Below, one piece after another: positions 24,931 through 33,357 of a DNA stretch of 64,000 bases (within the stretch, counting starts at the first letter, position 1; the number at the start of each line of letters is the position of its first letter). Location: positions 1,780,501 through 1,844,500 of the forward strand of contig NZ_JAPEPX010000001.1 of assembly GCF_026339935.1 (NCBI RefSeq). The letters are read 5' to 3'. The notes under the pieces are model-generated. The model was not told where the DNA came from and did not search any database. It worked only from the letters and a program-made list of their open reading frames with translations. Both the position numbers and the translations under genes were made by a program. Source of the DNA: Streptomyces sp. NBC_01551. Lineage in GTDB: Bacteria; Actinomycetota; Actinomycetes; Streptomycetales; Streptomycetaceae.

Positions 24931-26402
24931 CACGCACCGGCCCCGGGGGCCTGGTACCCCGCCGGGAGGTGGATCATCTTGTGCTCCAGGTACTCGCTCA
25001 GCCCCTCCGGCCCGAACTCGCGCCCGACGCCGCTGTTCTTGTAGCCGCCGAACGGGCCGAGCATGTCCAGGCTGAAGGTGTTCACGTTGAAGGTGCCCGT
25101 CCGCACCCGCCGCGCGAAGTCGACGCCGTGTTCTACGTCCCCGGTCCAGACGCTGCCGCTCAGGCCGAACTCCGAGTCGTTGGCGACCCGTACCGCCTCC
25201 GCCTCGTCCCCGTACGGGATCAGGCAGACGACCGGGCCGAAGATCTCCTCGCGGGCGATCCGCATCGAGTTGTCGACGTCGCCGAAGAGGGTCGGCTCCA
25301 CGTACCAGCCCCGCTCCAGGGCCGCCGGGCGGCTGCCGCCGGTGAGGACCTTCGCGCCCTCCTCCTGCCCGATCCGGATGTAGTCGAGCGAGCGCCGCTG
25401 CTGCCGCTCGGCCACCAGCGGCCCGAGCTGCGTCGCCGGGTCGAGCGGGTCGCCGACCACCAGCGCCCCGGCCGCCGCCGCGAGGGCCTCGGCGATCTCC
25501 TCGTACCGGCCGCGCGGCGCGAGCACCCGGGTCTGGGCCACGCAGGCCTGCCCGTTGTTCATCCAGGCCGCGGGGACGATCCCGGCGATGGTGGTCTCCA
25601 GGTCGGCGTCCGGGAGGATGACGGCGGCCGACTTGCCGCCGAGTTCGAGGGTGACGCGGGTCAGATTGCGGGAGGCGACCTCCATGACGCGCCGGCCGGC
25701 CGCGACCGAGCCGGTGAAGGCCACCTTGTCGATGCCGGGGTGGCCGACCAGGTACTCGCTGACCTCCCGGTCGGCGGGCAGGATCGACAGCACGCCCTCC
25801 GGAAGCCCGGCCTCCTTGGCGATGTCGGCCAGGATGTAGGAGTCCAGCGGCGACTCCGGCGAGGGCTTCAGGATGACCGTCGAGCCGGACAGCAGCGCGG
25901 GCGCGAGCTTGGCGGCCGCCACGAACTGCGGGACGTTCCACGGGATGACGGCGGCGACGACGCCCACCGGCTCCCGGCACACCAGGATCGGCCCGAGCAC
26001 GCCCTGGCGGTACTCCTCGTACGGATAGGCGCGCGCGACCGTGATCGCGGCGTCGTAGACCATCATCGGGCCGAGCGCCTGGGCGAGCACGCTCCATGAG
26101 TACGGGGACCCGTTCTGGGAGCTGATCGAGCGGGCGATCTCCTCGTGGCGGACGGCGATCGCGTCCTTGATCCGGGTGACGACGGCGATCCGCTCGTCCA
26201 GGGACATCCGGGGCCAGGGCCCCTCGTCGAAGGCCTTGCGGGCAACGGCGACGGCCCGGTCCACATCGCCCTTCGAGGCGTGCGGGACGCTGCCGATGAC
26301 CTGCTCGGTGTGCGGGGAGACGACCCGGATGGTGTCGGTGCCCAGCGGATCCGTCCACTCCCCGCCGATGAACAGCTGTCCGTGTTCCACGAGCTCGGTC
26401 AT
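24930..26402 (-). CDS. Aldehyde dehydrogenase
   Basis: The 490-aa enzyme has the NAD-binding AFTGSVAAGRRV, the catalytic Glu in RVTLELGGKSAAVIL, the nucleophile in NNGQACVAQTRVLAP and the C-terminal GPFGGYKNSGVGREFG, the complete family set. It oxidises an aldehyde to the acid; in this context the C26 aldehyde of a steroid side chain is an attractive substrate. AGGAGG is 8 nt before ATG 26402. It is co-transcribed with a [3Fe-4S] ferredoxin and has a near-consensus KstR box about 60 bp upstream. Confidence 0.92.
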   Translation of the reverse strand: MTELVEHGQLFIGGEWTDPLGTDTIRVVSPHTEQVIGSVPHASKGDVDRAVAVARKAFDEGPWPRMSLDERIAVVTRIKDAIAVRHEEIARSISSQNGSPYSWSVLAQALGPMMVYDAAITVARAYPYEEYRQGVLGPILVCREPVGVVAAVIPWNVPQFVAAAKLAPALLSGSTVILKPSPESPLDSYILADIAKEAGLPEGVLSILPADREVSEYLVGHPGIDKVAFTGSVAAGRRVMEVASRNLTRVTLELGGKSAAVILPDADLETTIAGIVPAAWMNNGQACVAQTRVLAPRGRYEEIAEALAAAAGALVVGDPLDPATQLGPLVAERQQRRSLDYIRIGQEEGAKVLTGGSRPAALERGWYVEPTLFGDVDNSMRIAREEIFGPVVCLIPYGDEAEAVRVANDSEFGLSGSVWTGDVEHGVDFARRVRTGTFNVNTFSLDMLGPFGGYKNSGVGREFGPEGLSEYLEHKMIHLPAGYQAPGAGA

Positions 26403-26442
26403 GGCTGATGCCTCCTGCGGCCTGAGCGGATACCCGATCACC

Positions 26443-26474
26443 CTGACGGTGTTTCAGAACTGATACCAGTTCTA
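26443..26474. promoter_or_regulatory. KstR-like box with degenerate second dyad, aldehyde dehydrogenase promoter
   Basis: On the minus strand TAGAACTGGTATCA (26461-26474) fits TnnAACnnGTTnnA with one mismatch. It lies in a perfect 18-bp dyad AGAACTG-ATAC-CAGTTCT (26456-26473). CTGACGGTGTTTCAG (26443-26457) keeps the left half of the CTGACG-N3-CGTCAG dyad but has two changes on the right. Confidence 0.55.
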
Positions 26475-26563
26475 GTTCCAGGAGTCCACGGCCCGGACGG
26501 AACGGCCCGGAAGATCCAACGACTAGCCAGAAACCCGCGGAGATGGTCGACTTGGGCGACTAC

Positions 26564-26577
26564 TGCAACATGTTCTC
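26564..26577. promoter_or_regulatory. KstR-like box before the metallo-beta-lactamase-fold gene
   Basis: TGCAACATGTTCTC fits TnnAACnnGTTnnA with one mismatch at the last base. It ends 20 bp before the ATG of the MBL-fold gene. Confidence 0.45.
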
Positions 26578-26597
26578 GTCAGAGCAGGGAGTCCCTC

Positions 26598-27671
26598 ATG
26601 TCAGAGGACGCGCCACAGCTGCAGCACGACGTGACCCCGCACGTCACCGACCACGGCGGAGGCGTGTGGGGCATCAAGGTCCCCATCCCCGACAACCCGC
26701 TCGGGCACACCCTCGTCCACGTCCTCGACACCGGGCGCGGCCCCGTCCTCGTCGACACCGGCTGGGACGACCCCGAGTCCTGGGACACCCTCGTCGCCGG
26801 CCTCGGCGCCCTCGGCCTCGCCGTCGCCGACGTCCACGGCGTGGTCATCACCCACCACCACCCCGACCACCACGGCCTGTCGGGACAGGTCCGCGAGGCC
26901 TCCGGCGCCTGGATCGCCATGCACGCAGCCGACACCGAGGTCGTCGTGCGGACCCGCTCCGCCGAGCCCGGCGTCTGGTTCGACTACATGGGCGACAAGC
27001 TCACCGCCGCCGGAGCCCCCGAGGCCCATGTCGCACGCCTGCGCGCCGCCCGGGCGAGCGGCCGCCTGCGCACCCTGCCCGGGCTGCGGGCCGCCGTCCC
27101 CGACCGGGAGATCGTCCCCGGCGAGCTGCTCCCCCTCGCCGGGCGCCGGCTGCGGGCGATCTGGACCCCGGGCCACACCCCCGGCCACGTCTGCCTGCAC
27201 CTGGAGGAGGAGCACCCGGCGAACCTGCCCGGCAACGGCCGCCTCTTCTCCGGGGACCACCTGCTGCCCGGGATCTCCCCGCACATCGGCCTGTACGAGG
27301 ACCCGTCGTCCGAGCTGGTCACCGACCCCCTCGGCGACTACCTCGACTCCCTCGAACGGATCGGCCGCCTCGATCCCGCGGAGGTGCTCCCGGCCCACCA
27401 GTACGCGTTCACCGACGCCCCGGCGCGGGTACGGGAGCTGCTGGCCCACCACGAGGAGCGGCTGACCGGGCTGTGGGAGCTGCTGGCCGAGCCGCTCACG
27501 CCATGGGCGCTGGCGGAGCGGATGGAGTGGAACCGGCCCTGGGAGCAGATCCCGTACGGCTCCCGGAACATCGCCGTCTCCGAAGCGGAAGCCCACCTGC
27601 GGCGGCTGGTGAAACAGGGCCGGGCGGAGGCGGTGCCGGGCAGCGACCCGGTGGAGTACCGCGCGCTGTAG
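26598..27671 (+). CDS. Metallo-beta-lactamase-fold hydrolase
   Basis: The 357-aa protein has the metal motif HxHxDH at residues 86-91 inside THHHPDHHG, an Asp-containing VLVDTGWDDPESW upstream, GHTPGHVCLHL in the middle and LFSGDHLLPG. It is a glyoxalase-II-like/thioesterase-like subgroup with a C-terminal winged-helix-like tail (WALAERMEWNRPW...EAHLRRLVKQGRA). AGGGAG lies 7 nt before the ATG. It is divergent from the aldehyde dehydrogenase with KstR-like boxes between, so it may hydrolyse a CoA thioester or lactone of the same pathway. Confidence 0.88.
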   Translation: MSEDAPQLQHDVTPHVTDHGGGVWGIKVPIPDNPLGHTLVHVLDTGRGPVLVDTGWDDPESWDTLVAGLGALGLAVADVHGVVITHHHPDHHGLSGQVREASGAWIAMHAADTEVVVRTRSAEPGVWFDYMGDKLTAAGAPEAHVARLRAARASGRLRTLPGLRAAVPDREIVPGELLPLAGRRLRAIWTPGHTPGHVCLHLEEEHPANLPGNGRLFSGDHLLPGISPHIGLYEDPSSELVTDPLGDYLDSLERIGRLDPAEVLPAHQYAFTDAPARVRELLAHHEERLTGLWELLAEPLTPWALAERMEWNRPWEQIPYGSRNIAVSEAEAHLRRLVKQGRAEAVPGSDPVEYRAL

Positions 27672-27744
27672 TGGCGTGCCGCACGCGGTAAGGGGTGCGG
27701 TACGCCGGCGCCCCGGGCCCGGGAACTACGGGCCGGTAGAGTGA

Positions 27745-27865
27745 ACCCGTCGTCCACACTCCCGTACGGGGGGAAGCCGGTGCGAATCCGGCGCTGACCC
27801 GCAACCGTGACCCGGCCCGCACCCGCTGCGGCCGGGTAGCCGGAATGCCCCGTACCGAAGTGCGC
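27745..27865 (+). ncRNA. Cobalamin riboswitch
   Basis: The aptamer core reads GGAAGCCGGTGCGAATCC, then GGCGCTGACCCGCAACCGTGA, then AGCCGGAATGCCCC, all in the order of adenosyl/methylcobalamin riboswitches. A hairpin GCCGCCGG(GTCCT)CCGGCGGC (27873-27893) lies next and may form the expression platform. It precedes a five-gene operon containing an ECF transporter, which points to B12 uptake repressed by B12. Confidence 0.92.
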
Positions 27866-27981
27866 GGCTCGTGCCGCCGGGTCCTCCGGCGGCCGGCACC
27901 GTCGAGGTAAACGGAGCCGGAGCCCGGTGCCTGCGCGTGCCTGCCTCCCCGCTCCCCAGCACGAGAGGCACCCGCCCCGCC

Positions 27982-29229
27982 ATGAACGTCCGCCGCAGCG
28001 CAGCCGCGCTCGCCGCCTCCGCCGTGCTCTGCGTGGGCGCCGCCCCCGCAGCCCTCGCCGCGCCCTCCCCCTCGCCGGCCCCGGTCATCCCCTCCGGGCT
28101 CTACGGCAAGAACGACCCCACCTACGACGGTGTGTGGCGGCAGTCCTTCGCGCTGCTGGCCCAGGACACCGTGGGCCTGCGACCCGCCAAGGAGGCCGTC
28201 GACTGGCTCGTCGGCCAGCAGTGCGCCGAGGGCGGCTTCGCCGCGTTCCGCGCGGACGCGACGGCGGCCTGCGACGCGAAGACCATGCTCGACACCAACG
28301 CCACCGCGGCGGCCGTCCAGGCGCTGACGGCGCTCGGCGGCCAGGACGCGGCTGTGAAGAAGGGCGTGGCCTGGCTGAAGTCCGTCCAGAACGAGGACGG
28401 CGGCTGGTCCTACGTCCCCGGCACCCCGAGCGAGGCCAGCTCCACCTCCGTGGTGATCAGCGCGCTCGCGCAGGCGGGCGAGAAGCCGGCCGACGTGAAG
28501 TCGAAGGCGGGCAAGTCCGCGTACGACGGCCTGCTCGCCTTCCAGCTGGGCTGCTCCGCCGAGCCGGCCGCCGACCGGGGCGCCTTCGGGTACCAGCCGG
28601 CCGACGGCAAGCTGCCGGCCAACGCCGACGCGACGGCCGCCGCGGCCCTGGCCGCCCTAGGCAAGGGCGCGGTCGTCCCCGCCCCGTCCACGGACACCCC
28701 CGCCACCGCGCTGGCCTGCCCGGCCGCCTCTCCCGCCGACCCGGCGGCCGCCGCCCAGGGCGCGGCCGGCTACCTGGCCGAGGCCCTCAAGAAGGACGGC
28801 CACCTCACGGCCGTCACCCCGGGCGCGGACCAGCCGACCCCGGACATCGGCAACACCGCCGACGCGGTGATCGCCCTGGCCGCGGCCGGGCACAAGCAGT
28901 CGGCGACGGGCGCGCTGGAGTGGCTGAAGGCCAACTCCGCCGAGTGGTCCAAGGGCAACCCGGCCGCCCTCGCCACCCTGATCCTCGCCTCGCACGCGAC
29001 GGGCACCAACCCGGTGGAGTTCGGCGGCACCGACCTGGTCGCCGCGCTGAACGCGACGGGCCCGGCGCCGCAGACGCCGGCGACCGGCGGGATGACGAAG
29101 GACGAGAAGAAGAAGGACGAGGAGTCCAGCAGCAGCCAGAGCGTCTGGTGGATCGTCGGGGCGGGCGCCGCGGCCGGCATCGGCTTCGGCATCCTGCTGA
29201 GCGGCCGCCGGAAGAAGAACCAGCTCTGA
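27982..29229 (+). CDS. Surface-anchored alpha/alpha-toroid protein under B12 control
   Basis: The 415-aa protein has a signal peptide (residues 1-30, ending PAALAAP), repeated squalene-cyclase/intrinsic-factor-like helical hairpins (QCAEGGFAAFRAD, NEDGGWSYVPG, DTPATALACPA, DQPTPDIGNTADAVIALAAAG), a Lys/Glu/Ser-rich stalk, and a C-terminal transmembrane helix with RRKK. Intrinsic factor and transcobalamin share this toroid fold, so it may capture cobalamin at the surface for the ECF transporter encoded downstream. It is the first gene after the cobalamin riboswitch. The next gene begins in a TGATG overlap. Confidence 0.82.
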   Translation: MNVRRSAAALAASAVLCVGAAPAALAAPSPSPAPVIPSGLYGKNDPTYDGVWRQSFALLAQDTVGLRPAKEAVDWLVGQQCAEGGFAAFRADATAACDAKTMLDTNATAAAVQALTALGGQDAAVKKGVAWLKSVQNEDGGWSYVPGTPSEASSTSVVISALAQAGEKPADVKSKAGKSAYDGLLAFQLGCSAEPAADRGAFGYQPADGKLPANADATAAAALAALGKGAVVPAPSTDTPATALACPAASPADPAAAAQGAAGYLAEALKKDGHLTAVTPGADQPTPDIGNTADAVIALAAAGHKQSATGALEWLKANSAEWSKGNPAALATLILASHATGTNPVEFGGTDLVAALNATGPAPQTPATGGMTKDEKKKDEESSSSQSVWWIVGAGAAAGIGFGILLSGRRKKNQL

Positions 29230-29918
29230 TGCGCCGGCTGACCCCTCTGATCCTGGCGTTCGGGATCCTGCTCACCCTGGTCGCGGCCGGCCCGGCGCTC
29301 GCGTCGAGCTACCGCTACTGGTCGTTCTGGGACGGCTCGCGCGGCCAGTGGGCGTACGCCTCGCTCGGCCCGTCGACGGCCCGCCCCGCCGACGGCTCGG
29401 CCTGGGGATTCCGCTTCGCGGTGAGCAAGGACGCCGGGGACGAGGCGGCTCAGCCGCGCGCGAAGGCGGACTTCGGGGCGATCTGCGCATCGACCCCGGC
29501 GGCCGAGGGCAAGAAGCGGGTGGCCGTCGTCGTCGACTTCGGCGTCCCCGCGGACGCCCCGGCCGGCGAGACCCCGCCGCAGGACACCCCGCGCACGGCC
29601 TGCGCCCAGGTCGCCCCGGACGCCACGGCGGCCGAGGCGCTGGCGTCCGTCGCCAAGCCGCTGCGCTACAACAGCGCGGCGCTGCTGTGCGCGGTGTCGG
29701 GGTACCCGAAGCAGGGCTGCGGCGAACCGCTGCCGGCAGGGCCGGACGCGGGGTCGGCCGCCAAGCCGTCGGCGTCGGCCTCCGCACCGGCGTCGGCCTC
29801 CGGCTCCGGCGCCAGCTCCGGGTCCGGCCCCTCGGCGGGTCTGCTCGCCGGTGTCGCGGCGGTGGCCGCCCTGGCCGCGGCCGCGGTCTGGCAGTCCCGC
29901 CGCCGCCGCACCCGATGA
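29229..29918 (+). CDS. Secreted, membrane-anchored protein of the B12 operon
   Basis: The 229-aa protein has a signal peptide (residues 1-26, ending ALASS), a compact domain with SSYRYWSFWDGSRGQWAY and GSAWGFRFAVS and three cysteines (AICAS, RTACAQ, LLCAVSG..GCGEP), a Ser/Ala stalk and a C-terminal TM helix followed by RRRR. I do not recognise a named family. Its coupling on both sides (TGATG, ATGA) makes it a likely structural part of the cobalamin uptake system, perhaps a second surface receptor. Confidence 0.8.
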   Translation: MRRLTPLILAFGILLTLVAAGPALASSYRYWSFWDGSRGQWAYASLGPSTARPADGSAWGFRFAVSKDAGDEAAQPRAKADFGAICASTPAAEGKKRVAVVVDFGVPADAPAGETPPQDTPRTACAQVAPDATAAEALASVAKPLRYNSAALLCAVSGYPKQGCGEPLPAGPDAGSAAKPSASASAPASASGSGASSGSGPSAGLLAGVAAVAALAAAAVWQSRRRRTR

Positions 29919-31249
29919 CCCCCGGCCCCGAAGACCGGCCCGGCGGCGACCCCTCAGTCGCCGAACCGGGCTCCGGGCGCAGCCGGGTGTCCGCCCGCGC
30001 GGGTGGGTATCCGGCCCGGCCGGCGGTCGGGCGGGCGACCCGCGGGCCCGCGGACGACGTCGCGACCCCGGCCGGGGGAGACGGCTCGCGGCCGGGGAAC
30101 GCCCCGCGCCGGCCGACGTACGAAAAACACGGCGCTCCCGAGGCCCGGCGTGGCAACGCCCTGCACGCCGGTGCCTGGTGGCTGTGGGCCCTCGGGCTCG
30201 CGACGGCCGCCTCCCGCACCACCAATCCCCTCCTCCTCGGCCTGATCATCGGCGTCGCCGGATACGTCGTCGCCGCGCGCCGCACCGACGCCCCATGGGC
30301 CCGTTCGTACGGCGCGTTCATCAAGCTCGGCCTCGTCGTCATCGGCCTGCGCCTGGTGTTCTCCGCGCTGCTCGGCTCCCCCATCCCCGGCGCGCACACC
30401 CTCTTCACGCTCCCCGAGGTCCCGCTCCCCGACTGGGCGCAGGGCATCCGCTTCGGCGGCCGGGTCACCGCCGAGCAACTGGTCTTCGCCTTCTACGACG
30501 GCGCCAAGCTGGCCACCCTGCTCATCTGCGTCGGCGCCGCCAACGCCCTCGCCAACCCGGCCCGGCTCCTCAAATCGCTCCCGGCGGCCCTGTACGAGGC
30601 GGGGGTGGCCGTCATCGTGGCCATGACCTTCGCGCCGAACATGGTCGCCGACGTGATGCGCCTGCGCACCGCGCGCCGGCTGCGCGGCCGCCCCACCGGT
30701 GGGGTGAAGGCCATCCTCCAGATCGGCCTGCCCGTCCTGGAGGGCGCCCTGGAACGTTCCGTCGCCGTCGCCGCCTCCATGGACGCGCGCGGCTACGGCC
30801 GGACCGCGCAGGTCCCGCCCGCCGTCCGGCACACCACCAACGCCCTCACCCTCGGCGGCCTCCTCGGCATGTGCGCCGGGACGTACGGACTGCTCGCCGC
30901 CGAGGGCGCCGCATACGGGCTCCCGGTGCTCGGCATCGGCCTCGCCCTGGCCCTGGCCGGCCTGCGCCTCGGCGGGCGCCGCAGCATCCGCACCCGCTAC
31001 CGGCCCGACCGGTGGGGGGCGCGCGCCTGGCTGGTCTCCGGTTCGGGGGCGGCCGTCGCGGCCCTGATGATCTACGCGGGCACGGCGGATCCCGAGGCCC
31101 TGCTGCCGGGCGTGGTCCCTCTGGTCACCCCCGAACTCCCCCTCTGGCCGGCGGCCGCGATCCTCATCGGCCTGCTTCCCGCCTTCGTGGCACCCGTACC
31201 GCCCGTACCGTCCGTACCGCCCGTGCCGTCCAAGGAGGCGTCGCAGTGA
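29915..31249 (+). CDS. ECF transporter T component (energy-coupling transmembrane protein)
   Basis: The 444-aa protein has a 75-residue Pro/Gly-rich cytoplasmic start, then several membrane helices and the EcfT coupling helices: VAASMDARGYGR (about residue 290) carries the conserved ARG-type motif that contacts the ATPases. The N-terminal extension is unusual for EcfT. Start ATG 29915 overlaps the upstream stop (ATGA), and the next gene overlaps by GTGA. It links ATPase movement to the substrate-binding S component encoded two genes downstream. Confidence 0.9.
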   Translation: MTPGPEDRPGGDPSVAEPGSGRSRVSARAGGYPARPAVGRATRGPADDVATPAGGDGSRPGNAPRRPTYEKHGAPEARRGNALHAGAWWLWALGLATAASRTTNPLLLGLIIGVAGYVVAARRTDAPWARSYGAFIKLGLVVIGLRLVFSALLGSPIPGAHTLFTLPEVPLPDWAQGIRFGGRVTAEQLVFAFYDGAKLATLLICVGAANALANPARLLKSLPAALYEAGVAVIVAMTFAPNMVADVMRLRTARRLRGRPTGGVKAILQIGLPVLEGALERSVAVAASMDARGYGRTAQVPPAVRHTTNALTLGGLLGMCAGTYGLLAAEGAAYGLPVLGIGLALALAGLRLGGRRSIRTRYRPDRWGARAWLVSGSGAAVAALMIYAGTADPEALLPGVVPLVTPELPLWPAAAILIGLLPAFVAPVPPVPSVPPVPSKEASQ

Positions 31250-33357
31250 TCCGCTTCGAGCAGGTGTCGGTGACGTACGACGGCGCCCCCGCGCCCGCCC
31301 TCCGCGACGCGGACTTCACCCTCCCGGAGGGCGAGCTGACCCTCCTCGTCGGCCCGTCGGGCGTGGGCAAGTCCACGCTGCTCGGCGCGGTGTCGGGCCT
31401 GGTCCCGCACTTCACCGGGGGCACCCTCAAGGGCCGGGTCACGGTCGCGGGCCGCGACACCCGCACCCACAAGCCGCGCGAACTCGCCGATGTCGTCGGC
31501 ACGGTCGGCCAGGACCCGCTGGCGCACTTCGTGACGGACGTGGTCGAGGACGAGCTGGCGTACGGCATGGAGTCCCTGGGCCTGGCACCCGCCGTCATGC
31601 GGCGCCGCGTCGAGGAGACCCTGGACCTGCTGGGCCTGAACGAACTGCGCGACCGCCCCATCGCCACCCTGTCCGGGGGCCAGCAGCAGCGGGTCGCGAT
31701 CGGCTCGGTCCTGACCCCGCACCCGAAGGTGCTGGTCCTGGACGAACCCACCTCGGCCCTGGACCCAGCGGCGGCCGAGGAGGTCCTGGCGGTCCTCCAA
31801 CGCCTGGTCCACGACCTCGGCACCACCGTCCTGATGGCGGAACACCGCCTGGAACGCGTGGTCCAGTACGCCGACCAAGTCCTCCTCCTCCCGTCCCCGG
31901 GCGCACCCCCGCTGCTGGGCCCGCCATCCCCCCTGATGGAGATCTCCCCGGTCCACCCCCCGGTGGTGGCCCTGGGCCGCCTCGCAGGCTGGACCCCCCT
32001 CCCCCTCTCCATCCGCGACGCCCGCCGCCAGTCCGCCACACTCCACTCCCGCCTCTCCACCCCCACCACGCAAACCCCGGCCCAGGACCCCGAGCCCACC
32101 CTGAGCTCCGCCTGCCGGGCCTCCGCAAATCCCAACCCGTCCGCGCCCGCCCCGCAGAGCTCCGCCCCGCGCCCCGCACCTAAAACCCCGGCGGGCCCGA
32201 ATGAGCCCTCCGGACACGGCAACCCGCCCTCTCCAGCCTCGCCGCGCGGCTTCGCCGATCCCAACCCGTCCGCGCCCACCCGCAGCGCCGCCCCGCACCC
32301 CGCACCTCAAACCCCGGCGGGCCCGGATGAGCCCTCCGGACACGGCAACCCGCCCTCTCCAGCCTCGCCGGCGTTTGAGGCGCGGGGGTCCGGGGGCGGA
32401 GCCCACGGTTTCGGGAAGGGGCGGGGTGGGGAAAGCCGCCCGCAGGGCCCCGGCCTGCTCGCCCGCCTGCTCCGCCGAGGCAACCCGGCCCCGCAAGCGG
32501 CACCGGCGGCGACCCCCGCCACAACCCCGGCGGCAGTCCCGGCCCCGGCCCCGGCAACCCCGGCACCAGCAGCGGCAGCGCCCCCGGCACCGGCCGCCCC
32601 GGTGACCCGCGTCACCAACCTCTCGGTCCGGCGCGGCCGCGCAGAGGTGCTGCACGGCATCACCCTCACCGTCACCCCCGGCGAAACCCTCGCCCTCATG
32701 GGCCGCAACGGCGCCGGCAAGTCCACCCTCCTCAACACCCTCGTCGGCACCCTCGCCCCCACCACCGGCCAGGTGACCGTCTCCGGCCGCACCCCCCACC
32801 GCACGCCGCCCCCCGAGATGATCCGCCACGTCGGCCTCGTCCCCCAGGACCCCCGCGACCTCCTCTACGCCGACACCGTCGCCGCCGAGTGCGACGCCGC
32901 CGACCGCGACGCGCAGCGTCCCCCCGGCACCTGCCGGGACCTGGTCAGCTCCCTGCTGCCCGGCGTCCCCGACGACACCCACCCCCGCGACCTCTCCGAG
33001 GGCCAGCGCCTCGCCCTCGCCCTGGCGCTCGTCCTCACCGGCCGCCCCGGCCTCCTCCTCCTCGACGAACCCACCCGCGGCCTGGACTACGCCGCCAAGG
33101 CCCGTCTGATCGAGATCCTGCGCGCGCTCGCCGCCGACGGCCACGCCATCGTCCTCGCCACCCACGACGTGGAACTCGCCGCCGAGCTGGCGCACCGCGT
33201 CGTCATCCTGGCCGGCGGCGAGATCGTCGCGGACGGCCCGACCGCCGAGGTCGTCGTGTCGTCACCCGCCTTCGCCCCGCAGGTCGCCAAGATCCTGGCC
33301 CCGGGCCACTGGCTCACGGTGTCCCAGGTCGCCGAGGCCCTGAAGAGCACGCCATGA
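31246..33357 (+). CDS. Fused double ECF ATPase with repeat-derived linker
   Basis: The 703-aa protein joins both EcfA ATPases. Domain 1 has Walker A GPSGVGKS (36-43), signature LSGGQQQR and Walker B VLVLDEPTSALD. Domain 2 has GRNGAGKS (486-493), LSEGQ and LLLLDEPTRGLD. Between about 250 and 460 lies a Pro/Ala-rich linker with two tandem copies of a roughly 42-residue unit (291-375), followed by a stretch derived from the genome's dispersed palindromic repeat. The frame stays open throughout. GTG start and ATGA end couple it to the T and S genes. It energises vitamin uptake, very probably B12. Confidence 0.92.
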   Translation: MIRFEQVSVTYDGAPAPALRDADFTLPEGELTLLVGPSGVGKSTLLGAVSGLVPHFTGGTLKGRVTVAGRDTRTHKPRELADVVGTVGQDPLAHFVTDVVEDELAYGMESLGLAPAVMRRRVEETLDLLGLNELRDRPIATLSGGQQQRVAIGSVLTPHPKVLVLDEPTSALDPAAAEEVLAVLQRLVHDLGTTVLMAEHRLERVVQYADQVLLLPSPGAPPLLGPPSPLMEISPVHPPVVALGRLAGWTPLPLSIRDARRQSATLHSRLSTPTTQTPAQDPEPTLSSACRASANPNPSAPAPQSSAPRPAPKTPAGPNEPSGHGNPPSPASPRGFADPNPSAPTRSAAPHPAPQTPAGPDEPSGHGNPPSPASPAFEARGSGGGAHGFGKGRGGESRPQGPGLLARLLRRGNPAPQAAPAATPATTPAAVPAPAPATPAPAAAAPPAPAAPVTRVTNLSVRRGRAEVLHGITLTVTPGETLALMGRNGAGKSTLLNTLVGTLAPTTGQVTVSGRTPHRTPPPEMIRHVGLVPQDPRDLLYADTVAAECDAADRDAQRPPGTCRDLVSSLLPGVPDDTHPRDLSEGQRLALALALVLTGRPGLLLLDEPTRGLDYAAKARLIEILRALAADGHAIVLATHDVELAAELAHRVVILAGGEIVADGPTAEVVVSSPAFAPQVAKILAPGHWLTVSQVAEALKSTP
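32119..32371 (+). repeat. Tandem 126-129-nt repeat inside the ATPase linker
   Basis: Two in-frame copies share CCCAACCCGTCCGCGCCC (at 32131 and 32260), CCCCGCACCT (32172 and 32298) and GAGCCCTCCGGACACGGCAA. The left part (CCCCGCACCTCAAACCCCGG from 32298) is roughly the reverse complement of the right part, so the unit is palindromic overall. Confidence 0.85.
32359..32404. repeat. Dispersed GC repeat, right half, inside coding sequence
   Basis: CCAGCCTCGCCGGCGTTTG then AGGCGCGGGGGTCCGGGGGC and GGAGCCC also occur, almost unchanged, between genes at 46702-46746, with a diverged relative at 10041-10081. Here it is translated as SPASPAFEARGSGGGA. Confidence 0.85.

Noticed and set aside
32119..32404. 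Frameshift or assembly error in the ECF ATPase gene
   Set aside because: The frame stays open over the repeats, both ATPase domains are in phase, and unit lengths are multiples of three.
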